Under the pieces are notes generated by a model. That model worked only from the letters and a program-made list of their open reading frames with translations, had not been told where the DNA came from and did not search any database. A DNA stretch of 64,000 bases, from the NCBI GenBank assembly GCA_028821475.1, contig JAPPGB010000090.1, forward strand, positions 1 through 64,000, given 5' to 3'. Shown piece by piece: positions 28,274 to 35,701 of the stretch. Made by a program: the position numbers and the translations under genes. Within the stretch, counting starts at the first letter, position 1. Each line of letters opens with the position of its first letter. This DNA comes from Spirochaetaceae bacterium. GTDB lineage: Bacteria > Spirochaetota > Spirochaetia > SZUA-6 > Bin103.

Positions 28274-29128
28274 ATGGTGAGGAGCGTGGGTGGCGGTACG
28301 GTGCAGCTCCTGGAGGGCGCGATGCGGGCGGCGGTGCGCGGCGGCGAGGTGGTGCTGCAGCACCGGAGCGGATCGCTGGCGGTGCGGCGCAAGGCGGACG
28401 ACACGCCGGTGACGCAGGCCGACGAGGCGGCGCAGGCGGCGCTCGAAGAAGTGCTGTCGAAGGCCACGCCGGGGATTCCGGTGGTGAGCGAGGAAGGCCG
28501 TATCGCCGCGGCGGCGGTGCGCCGCACCTGGCAACGGCTGTGGCTGGTGGATCCGCTCGACGGTACCAAGGAGTACATCCGCGGCGGCGACGAATTCTCG
28601 GTGAACGTCGCCTTGTGCGAGGCGGGCGTGCCGTCGCTGGGGGTGATCTACGCGCCGGTGCCCGACCACCTGTACTATGGCGCCGCGGGGTGGGGAGCGT
28701 ACCTGCTGCGCGAGGCGAGCAACGGCGCCCTCGAAGCGGGCAACGGGACGCGGTTGGAACCGGGCGGCCCGGCGGCGCGGCAGGTGCCGGTGGTAGTCGC
28801 CAGCACCAGCCACTTCGCCGCCAACACCGAGCGGCTGGTCGGCCGGCTGCGCGCCGCCCACGGCGGGCTCACCATCAGGCGCCTGTCCAGCGCCATCAAG
28901 CTGGGCATGGTGGCCGCCGGCGAGGCCGACTACTATCCGCGCTTCGGCCCCACCATGGAGTGGGACACCGCGGCCGGCGACGCCCTGCTGCGGTCCGTCG
29001 GCGGACGCATCGTGCAGGCGCGCACCGGCCGTCCCCTCCGCTACAACAAGCACGACCTCCACAACCCTCCCTTCCTCGCCCTCGGCCCCGGCTGGCCGCT
29101 ACCCCCCGGACTAGTAGTCGGTGGTTGA
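28274..29128 (+). CDS. 3'(2'),5'-bisphosphate nucleotidase-like phosphatase (CysQ/IMPase family)
   Basis: This family removes phosphate from PAP, the by-product of sulfation and sulfate assimilation, or from inositol phosphates. About 284 residues. DDTPVTQADEAAQ and VVSEEG provide metal ligands, WLVDPLDGTKEYI is the core DPxDGT motif, and MEWDTAAGDALLRSVGG is the C-terminal WDxAA motif. TKEYI after DPLDG favours CysQ over inositol monophosphatase. The start is uncertain: ATG 28274 or a nearby GTG. PAP removal would suit an organism with the sulfotransferase-like genes at 35-39 kb, but that link is inferred. Confidence 0.85.
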   Translation: MVRSVGGGTVQLLEGAMRAAVRGGEVVLQHRSGSLAVRRKADDTPVTQADEAAQAALEEVLSKATPGIPVVSEEGRIAAAAVRRTWQRLWLVDPLDGTKEYIRGGDEFSVNVALCEAGVPSLGVIYAPVPDHLYYGAAGWGAYLLREASNGALEAGNGTRLEPGGPAARQVPVVVASTSHFAANTERLVGRLRAAHGGLTIRRLSSAIKLGMVAAGEADYYPRFGPTMEWDTAAGDALLRSVGGRIVQARTGRPLRYNKHDLHNPPFLALGPGWPLPPGLVVGG

Positions 29129-29459
29129 CTGGTCTTCTTCGAGGCAACTCCCTCATGCCGCGGTTGGGAGGGCTGGCCAGTTCACGGTGCGCCGGTGGGT
29201 AAGTGCTCTATCCAGCAGCGGTCACCCGGGTTTGAACGCTTGTTCGGATAACCGCCCAGTCGTCTCAACTAATCCTCACGTTGTCGCGATTATGGTGCCG
29301 AGTACGTTGAACAAGCGTGCGCAGTGCCGGCATCGCGCGGCCGCGAGGTGGCGATCGATTCGCTTCAACAGATCACCGGCGTGCTTGGTTTTGTGGTAAT
29401 CCCCCTTGCTGGAGGGCCTCGTCGCCCGTCGTAACCGTGCGAGAAGTTGGTGATTCCGC
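29129..29459. other. Gap without a supported gene
   Basis: This 331-base stretch separates the cysQ-like gene from the convergent AAA ATPase gene. Short open frames exist but none has a family signature. No partner gene for the ATPase is found here. No clear terminator was seen. Confidence 0.5.
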
Positions 29460-30650
29460 TCATGGATTGGCACCGAGGTCGCCCATGCGCCACAGATCGC
29501 CCAGCCGGTATTCTTCGAGCCAACTAGCAAGTTGCGCCGGGTCCAAACGCCTCAGCATGGAGGCGGCGCCTGGCCGTTCACACGCGACTATCGCATCCGG
29601 GTGGTTGGTCAACGCGGACACGAGGGCATCGGAGTGGGTCGTGACCACGAGTTGCATGCGTTCGGAGGCCTCCACGAGAAGATCGGCGAGAAGCGCGACG
29701 GCGTCAGGATGCAACCCGAGTTCCGGTTCTTCCATGCACACCAATGCCGGCGGAGATGGGGATAGCAGCGTGGCCAATATCGCGATGAAACGGAGGGTGC
29801 CATCCGATATCCTGGTGGCGGGGATTGGATCGAAATTCGTTTCGTGCAGGAAGAACTGTACCGCGCCGCCGGAAACCAGCGTGGAGAACCGTTCGAAACG
29901 CGGGAAGAACTGCCGCAGCAGCGAATTGACGCGAGTGCGGGTCTCGTCCGAGTGCTCGAGCCGGTTCACCACCAGGGCCAGGTTGCTGCTATCCGGCAAC
30001 AACTGGTCGTCAGGGAGGTCCGGCGGTTGTGGCCGTCGAAGCCGCGCATACCTGCCGAAGGTCCATTCTCGAAAGGTGCGGATCGCACCGAGCCTGTGAC
30101 CCGTCCAGGTTACTTCGGGATACTGTTCCGGATCCTTTCGCTGCGAGAGCACTGACTGGTCAGGAGTCAGATCTTCGCGCTTGAGTTGTCGCCTAATCGA
30201 GCTCCCGTGGTTATCCTTGACGTTCAGTACCGGATGCCCTTCCTGGAACCGGTAGTAGAAGTAAACATCTTCCTCTCCCGGTTGCGGTTCGAGTTCCTCT
30301 ATCGCCTCGTCGACGATCTCAAGGCGGTTCTGTACCGGTGCAAACCTGAGCCTGTACCTCAGCGGCCTACCAGTCGGCGTGTTTTCTCCCAAATGGACGT
30401 CAACCTCCGCATGGTTTAGAGGGCCGTTCCCTCTCCACAGCCACTCGTTGGGCAAGCCGCCGTCGCGTACCGCGGCGGCAAGATTGTGCGGAGCAGCCGA
30501 CAACAACTCCAAGACCTCGATGAAATTCGACTTGCCGGATCCGTTCGGCCCGATGAGGACATTCAGCGCTTGCAGGTCGAATGGCGACGAATCCGGCGCG
30601 AAGGAAAGCAGACCGCTGACACTCAGCTTCCTTATGGTCCTCACCTCCAA
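29460..30650 (-). CDS. AAA family ATPase (RecF/OLD-like, COG4637 type)
   Basis: A 396-residue ABC-type ATPase. Walker A is VLIGPNGSGKSNFIE near residue 31. The signature-like SDGTLRFIAILATLL, Walker B ALVCMEEPELGLHPDA and the switch VVTTHSDALVSAL follow in the second half. Lone ATPases of this class often sit beside a small RloB/TOPRIM-type protein in phage-defence or abortive-infection loci. No such partner lies downstream, so this may be an orphan. GTG/ATG at 30650 opens directly with VRTIRKLSVSGLLSF, the usual beginning for the fold. Confidence 0.82.
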   Translation of the reverse strand: MEVRTIRKLSVSGLLSFAPDSSPFDLQALNVLIGPNGSGKSNFIEVLELLSAAPHNLAAAVRDGGLPNEWLWRGNGPLNHAEVDVHLGENTPTGRPLRYRLRFAPVQNRLEIVDEAIEELEPQPGEEDVYFYYRFQEGHPVLNVKDNHGSSIRRQLKREDLTPDQSVLSQRKDPEQYPEVTWTGHRLGAIRTFREWTFGRYARLRRPQPPDLPDDQLLPDSSNLALVVNRLEHSDETRTRVNSLLRQFFPRFERFSTLVSGGAVQFFLHETNFDPIPATRISDGTLRFIAILATLLSPSPPALVCMEEPELGLHPDAVALLADLLVEASERMQLVVTTHSDALVSALTNHPDAIVACERPGAASMLRRLDPAQLASWLEEYRLGDLWRMGDLGANP

Positions 30651-30732
30651 TCTCCTTGTGCGCTATGCTCTACGAAACGCCCCAACGGCTCAAGCATGCG
30701 GTTGCTGCAGTCGGTGACAGGCTGAGTGGCGG

Positions 30733-31818
30733 TTAAGGGGTGGGTTCGCTTACGTGTACGGGGACGATGGCGAAGCCCTCCGCGCGGTAGGCGGCGCAGA
30801 TCCGCTGCAGGTGGCCGGCGTCCTCGTAGGTGCCGATCGCCGCGCCGCCGGAGCCGGCGAACTTGGCGTGCGCGCCCTGCTCGCGGGCGATGTCGATCAT
30901 GCGCACCTGCTCCGGCGGCAGATCGTACACCGAGCGGCGCAGGTCGAAGTCGCGGTCCATGATCGGCCCGAGGCGGGTCGGTGCTCCGCCGTGGAGCGCC
31001 GCCAGGGCCTCGTCGACCAGCGCCGCCTTGCCGGCCATCGCCTCCGCAATCGCTGGATCGTGGTCAACCTCGGCGCGGTAGCGCATCACGTTGTGAATCG
31101 CGCCGGAGGACTTGGAGAGGCCCTCGTGCCAAGCGATGAACAGCGGCGGCAGCAGGTGCGCCGGAAGAGGGCGGTAGTCGCCGTGGCGGCCGCCGTTGCC
31201 GGCATACGCGGCGGCGGTGAAGTCCATCGCCACGACGCCGCCGTACACCGCCACCACGCGGTCCTGCGGCCCGGCGCTGATGCCCAGCTCGATGGTCTCC
31301 GCCTCCAGGATGATGTTGGGCTGCTCGGCCTTCGGTATGTCGCGCTCGGTGAGCTCGTAGAACTGCATCAGCGCCTTGAACACGGCGGTGATGATTGCCG
31401 AGGAACCGCCGAGCCCGACCCCGAACGGGATGTCGGAGCGGTATTCAATGGTGAAGTTGCGCCGCGGCAACGTGATGCCGCGCTCCTCGCAGCAGTGGTG
31501 GAAGCGGACCAGCAGGGCTTCGATCAGGCGGATGCCTCCGTAGTAGCCGTACTGATGGCGGTAGCGGGCGAGTGCGGCCACGTCCGGGAAGCTGGTGGTG
31601 TCACGCGCATTGGGCACCACCGTCACGCACGCCGACTCGCACAACGTAACGGCGGCCGAGAATGCGTCGAACAGCAGGGAGATCACCTTGCCGCCGAACA
31701 GGTCGGACGGATTGCCGACCAGGCCCGAGCGGGCACCGACGGCGGTGCGAATGCGCCCGTTGCCGGTGCCCTGGTAGCGCAACGCGCCGCCGCCGTCCGC
31801 GACCGGATGCGTCTCCAC
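30733..31818 (-). CDS. GHMP-family sugar kinase, glucuronokinase-like
   Basis: GHMP kinases phosphorylate sugars or isoprenoid alcohols with ATP. In 361 residues I see the substrate motif ARSGLVGNPSDLFGGKVIS, the ATP loop PFGVGLGGSSAIITAV and motif 3 AKFAGSGGAAIG. The NPSD..GGK form resembles glucuronokinase-type members more than galactokinase or mevalonate kinase. The exact sugar is not determined. The start is GTG 31818. It lies 52 bases downstream of a methyltransferase on the same strand. A second, decayed copy with the same neighbour is at 40093-40243. Confidence 0.8.
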   Translation of the reverse strand: METHPVADGGGALRYQGTGNGRIRTAVGARSGLVGNPSDLFGGKVISLLFDAFSAAVTLCESACVTVVPNARDTTSFPDVAALARYRHQYGYYGGIRLIEALLVRFHHCCEERGITLPRRNFTIEYRSDIPFGVGLGGSSAIITAVFKALMQFYELTERDIPKAEQPNIILEAETIELGISAGPQDRVVAVYGGVVAMDFTAAAYAGNGGRHGDYRPLPAHLLPPLFIAWHEGLSKSSGAIHNVMRYRAEVDHDPAIAEAMAGKAALVDEALAALHGGAPTRLGPIMDRDFDLRRSVYDLPPEQVRMIDIAREQGAHAKFAGSGGAAIGTYEDAGHLQRICAAYRAEGFAIVPVHVSEPTP

Positions 31819-31870
31819 TAGTGCCCCAACCCCGCTGCCGCGGCGAGCGGTTCCCGGCCCATCGGTCCCG

Positions 31871-32764
31871 TCAGGCGGCGAACAGCGCGAGGGCGAAGTT
31901 GGGGGCCGGCGCGGTCATGTCCGTGCGGCCCTCCAGGTAGCGCTGCGCCTGCTGCTCGGGCGACACGTGATCGAGTTCGGTGAAGCCGGCGCGGCGAAAC
32001 TCGGCGTTCAGCTCGTCTGGCGTGAACATCGACAGCATCGGCTCGCCGCGCCTGGCCACGAACTGGTCGAGCTTGTCGGCGAACAGCAGGCCGTCGTCGG
32101 GCACCAGGTGGCGAGGATACTTGTAGTCGAGCGCGATGCGGGTGCCGGGCGCCGCCACCGCGGCGACGCGGTCGAGCGTGTCGCGGATGGCGTCGCGCGT
32201 CAGGTAGTAGGTGGTGCCCAGCCAGGAGAAGAACGCCGGCACGCCGGTGTCGTAGCCGGCCCGGGTGAGCGCATCGTCGAGGTGTTCGGTCTCGAAATCC
32301 ACCGGGGTGAACACGAGGTTCGCCGGCAGGTGGTCGTTGATCTTGAGGAGCTTGTCGCGCTTCATGCTCTGCGACGCCGGATGATCCACCTCGAAGATGC
32401 GCAAGCGGTCGGCGAGGTCTCCCTGGCGCAGGCAGAAGGAGTCCAGGCCGGCGCCGAGAATCACGTACTGCCGGGCTCCGGCGGCAATCGCTTCGCGCAG
32501 GTGGTCCTCGGCAAAGCGCAGGCGTAGGATGTTTTCGGTGTGCACCGGCTTGAACAGCTTCAGCAGGCGATGGACGAAGAGCCTGTTCAGCGCCCAGTTG
32601 GTGGCGACCAGCCGCCAGAAGTAGGTGATCATGTGTATCGCGTAGGTGTCGGCGACGATCGGCGGCTGGTGCCAGCGCAGGTGGCTGGCGCGGATTGCCG
32701 CCGCGAGGATTGCCGTCGTGCTGGCGCGCTTGACACGCGCTTCCTGCCTGCTTTCGGTCGCCAC
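31871..32764 (-). CDS. PPM-type (LCMT/TIGR00027-like) SAM-dependent methyltransferase, copy 1
   Basis: About 297 residues of the leucine carboxyl methyltransferase-like class often linked with secondary metabolism in bacteria. ARQYVILGAGLDSFCLRQ is the SAM-binding motif, IFEVDHPASQSMKRD follows strand 2, and FTPVDFETEHLDDAL and FFSWLGTTYYLT are class-specific. The substrate is unknown. GTG 32764 is chosen because both copies align from this point (VATESRQE / VASDSRQE); the frame is open to 32836. It is about 85-90 percent identical by eye to the copy at 40294-41202. Confidence 0.85.
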   Translation of the reverse strand: MATESRQEARVKRASTTAILAAAIRASHLRWHQPPIVADTYAIHMITYFWRLVATNWALNRLFVHRLLKLFKPVHTENILRLRFAEDHLREAIAAGARQYVILGAGLDSFCLRQGDLADRLRIFEVDHPASQSMKRDKLLKINDHLPANLVFTPVDFETEHLDDALTRAGYDTGVPAFFSWLGTTYYLTRDAIRDTLDRVAAVAAPGTRIALDYKYPRHLVPDDGLLFADKLDQFVARRGEPMLSMFTPDELNAEFRRAGFTELDHVSPEQQAQRYLEGRTDMTAPAPNFALALFAA

Positions 32765-32942
32765 TGACGCTCTATCAATAGCCGAATCCTCGTACCCTGT
32801 ACAGCACTCGGCGGCGCCGGACGGGCCGTTTACCACCGGCTGCCGCCAACTGCTGTTCCCCGCCGTGCTGCGGGAGGACGCCGACGCGGCAGAACCTGGA
32901 CGAGGCGTTCGAGGGCCTCGACACTGGCACTCGTTCCAGTAC

Positions 32943-33040
32943 CTGGCCGTGGTGATCTTCCCGAACCGCTACCGCCGTGGCCGACGGCATGATCGGGCCC
33001 GCCGCGTTCGCCCGCTCTCCTGCCGCGGTTGGGGCATGGA
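32943..33040 (+). repeat. Degenerate repeat shared with 44701-44789
   Basis: This segment and 44701-44789 share in order a CTGGC..GT..TGATC..TCC block, AACCGCTACCG, CGGCATGATCGG and CGCGGTTGGGGC. One frame here reads FQYLAVVIFPNRYR, which resembles the core of DUF2887-like PD-(D/E)XK transposase-associated proteins, but no intact gene is present. It could be a remnant of such a gene. Confidence 0.4.
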
Positions 33041-33151
33041 CGCGCGCTGCCAGGCCGGTTCCATCGATGCCGCACGGTAACGACTCGGGGGTCGCGCGGG
33101 TGGTTCCGGCGATGTACGAAACAGCCGAGAGCTCATCGTATCATCACTTAG

Positions 33152-33196
33152 TTTAGCGAAACCGATATCGAATGGGATTCAATGGGGTTCTATAAT
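33152..33196 (+). promoter_or_regulatory. Promoter of the hybrid kinase gene with a shared 21-bp element
   Basis: TATAAT at 33191-33196 is a perfect -10. Eighteen bases upstream ends a 21-bp element (33152-33172) that matches 19 of 21 bases of the element upstream of the lipoprotein gene at 39866-39886, with the same 18-base spacing to a -10. The core contains CGATATCG, an 8-bp palindrome, at about the -35 position. The gene start is 140 bases further on. Confidence 0.6.
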
Positions 33197-33338
33197 GGAC
33201 GCTATGTGAACTTTCGGATCGTTGGGCCCCGAGTCCTCCGGTCCTTCGAACTCGGACTCGACGGCGACTTCAATGCTGTGGTGGTGGTGACCAGACTCGC
33301 CCGCGCTGCTTGATCTGTCCTGCAGCAGGGTTGAACCG

Positions 33339-35675
33339 ATGAACGAACACGATCAGTTGACGCAACAGTCCATTGCGCTGTACGAACGCATCTCGCAACT
33401 CAACGCCGCCATGCTCCGCATCACCGCGAGCCTCGATGTGGGCACCGTGCTGCGCGAGACGGTGGAGAGCGCCCGCACGCTCACAACCGCGCGCTACGGT
33501 ACCATTACCGTGGTGGATGCCGCCGGGTCGATTGAAGACCTGGCCCATTCGGGCTTCGCGCCTGAGGAGTTTCACAGACTCCTGAAATGGCCCGATGGAA
33601 CCCGGTTCTTCGAGCACCTGCGAGATCTCGACGGTCCGATGCGGATGAGCGACCTGCTCGCCTACGTGCGCTCGCTCGGTTTCTCCTCCGAGCCGTTGCT
33701 GTCGAAGACGTTCCAGGTTACCCCGATGCGCCACCGCGGCGTGCATGTCGGTAATATCTTCCTCGCCGAGAAGGAGGACGGACAGGAGTTCACGACCGCG
33801 GACGAAGAGATCCTGGAATTGTTCGCCACGCCGGCGGCGGCGGCGATCGCCAACGCCCGCACGCACCGCGAGGAGCAGCGTGAGCGCGCGGATATCGCAG
33901 CCCTGATCGAGACCTTGCCGGTCGGGGTCATGGTGTTCGAGGCGCGGACCGGCACGCCGGTCTCGTTCAACCGGGAGGCGTCGCGGATCGTGGAGGCTCT
34001 TTGGATGCCGGGGCAACCATCCGAGAAGTTGCTCGGCTCAATCACCTGCCGGCGCGCCGACGGACGCGGGTTCACGCTTGATGAGGTCGCGCGCGCGCAT
34101 GAGTTGCGCACGGCAAAGACGGTACGCGCCGAGGAGATCGTGCTCTCGGTTCCCGGCGGGCGCAGCATCCGAACGCTTGCCAACGCGGTCCCGATCCAAT
34201 CCGCGAACGGCGAGGTCGAGACGGTGGTGGTCACCATGCAGGATCTCGCTCCACTTGAAGATCTTGAGCGGCTGCGCGCGGAGTTCCTGAGCATGGTGAG
34301 TCACGAGTTGCGCACGCCGCTGACCTCGATCAAGGGCTCCGCCTCAACGGTGTTGGATTCGGCACGCGGAGTGGATCCGGAGGTGCTGCAGTTCTTCCGC
34401 ATCATCAACGACCAGGCCAACCTCATGGACAGCCTGATCAGCGACCTGCTCGCTGCAGGCCGGATCGACGCGGGCACGCTCTCGGTCGCGCCCGAGCCCA
34501 CGGTGCTCGCGACGCTCGTGGAACAGGCGCGAACCACCTTCCTTTCCGGCGGCGGGCGGCACGCCGTGGTGATCGATCTTTCCACGGAGCTCCCGAAGGT
34601 GATGGCCGATCGGCGGCGCATCGTCCAGGTTCTCAACAACCTTCTGTCCAACGCGGCCCGGCACTCGCCCACGTCCTTTCCCATCCGGTTGTCCGCCGAG
34701 CGCGACGCAGTGTTCGTCGCGGTGTCGATCTCCGACCAGGGCCGCGGCGTCGCACCGGAGCTGCTGCCGCGTCTGTTCCAGAAGCACACCGTCGGCGACG
34801 ACGGATTGGCGCGGACCGGCCTCGGACTCGCCATTTGCAAGGGGTTGGTGGAGGCCCACGGTGGGCGCATCCGGGCCGAGAGTGACGGGCCGGGCCGGGG
34901 CACGCGAGTCACCTTCACCATCCCGATTGCCGACGGGGGCAGCGTCACGCCGGCGAGCGCTTCCAACCGCCCCGGAGCAACCTGCCCCGCTCGCGAGCCG
35001 GCACCGATCGTCGTGGTGGACGACGACCCTCATACGCTGCGCTTCGTTCGCGACGCCCTCAAGGGAGCGGGCTACGCCTCCGTGGTGACCGGCGATCCCG
35101 CGGAACTCTCGGGCATCATCGCGGCCGATGATCCGCAGTTGGTGCTGCTCGACCTGATGTTGCCCGGAACCGACGGGCTCAAAATGCTGGAGAGCGTCCC
35201 CGAGCTCTCCGAACTCCCGGTCATCTTCATGTCCGGCTACGAACGGGGTGAGACTGTCGCACGGGCGCTGGAGCTCGGCGCATCCGACTACATCGTCAAG
35301 CCGTTCTCGGCGCCGGAGCTGACCGCGCGGGTCGGCGCCGCGCTTCGCAAGCGGGCCGAGGCCGAGCCATTCGTACTCGGCGACCTTGTCATTCGCTACG
35401 AGGATCACCACGTGACCGTTGCCGGACGCACGGTGCGGCTCACGGCCACCGAGTACGAACTGCTGCGGTTGCTCGCGGTCAACGCCGGACGGACATTGAG
35501 CTACGAGTCGCTGCTGCGCCGGATCTGGCGCGGGCGGGGCGATCCCGACGTGCAGCGCCTGCGCACATTCGTGAGGACGCTGCGCCGCAAGCTCGGCGAT
35601 GATGCAACCACCCCCGCCTGGGTCGTCAACGAGCGCGGCGTTGGCTACCGCATGCCGCGGCCGGGCCGGGCCTGA
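33339..35675 (+). CDS. Single-chain hybrid: GAF sensor, histidine kinase, receiver and OmpR-type DNA-binding domain
   Basis: A 778-residue protein carrying a whole two-component pathway. Residues about 25-190 form a GAF-like sensor (ARYGTITVVDAAGSIED to LELFATPAAAAIANAR). A PAS-like segment follows. HisKA has the phospho-accepting His in SMVSHELRTPLTSIKG; the ATPase has NNLLSNAARHS, SDQGRGVAPE and GLGLAICKGLVEAHGG. The receiver has VVVDDDPHTLRF with phospho-Asp in LVLLDLMLPGTDG. The C-terminal winged helix (TATEYELLRLLAVNAGRTLS to VVNERGVGYRM) is OmpR/PhoB-like. No membrane helix is seen, so it should be a cytoplasmic sensor that binds DNA directly. Confidence 0.92.
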   Translation: MNEHDQLTQQSIALYERISQLNAAMLRITASLDVGTVLRETVESARTLTTARYGTITVVDAAGSIEDLAHSGFAPEEFHRLLKWPDGTRFFEHLRDLDGPMRMSDLLAYVRSLGFSSEPLLSKTFQVTPMRHRGVHVGNIFLAEKEDGQEFTTADEEILELFATPAAAAIANARTHREEQRERADIAALIETLPVGVMVFEARTGTPVSFNREASRIVEALWMPGQPSEKLLGSITCRRADGRGFTLDEVARAHELRTAKTVRAEEIVLSVPGGRSIRTLANAVPIQSANGEVETVVVTMQDLAPLEDLERLRAEFLSMVSHELRTPLTSIKGSASTVLDSARGVDPEVLQFFRIINDQANLMDSLISDLLAAGRIDAGTLSVAPEPTVLATLVEQARTTFLSGGGRHAVVIDLSTELPKVMADRRRIVQVLNNLLSNAARHSPTSFPIRLSAERDAVFVAVSISDQGRGVAPELLPRLFQKHTVGDDGLARTGLGLAICKGLVEAHGGRIRAESDGPGRGTRVTFTIPIADGGSVTPASASNRPGATCPAREPAPIVVVDDDPHTLRFVRDALKGAGYASVVTGDPAELSGIIAADDPQLVLLDLMLPGTDGLKMLESVPELSELPVIFMSGYERGETVARALELGASDYIVKPFSAPELTARVGAALRKRAEAEPFVLGDLVIRYEDHHVTVAGRTVRLTATEYELLRLLAVNAGRTLSYESLLRRIWRGRGDPDVQRLRTFVRTLRRKLGDDATTPAWVVNERGVGYRMPRPGRA

Positions 35676-35701
35676 CGGCCCCGCGCGTCGGGAACTACCG
35701 G

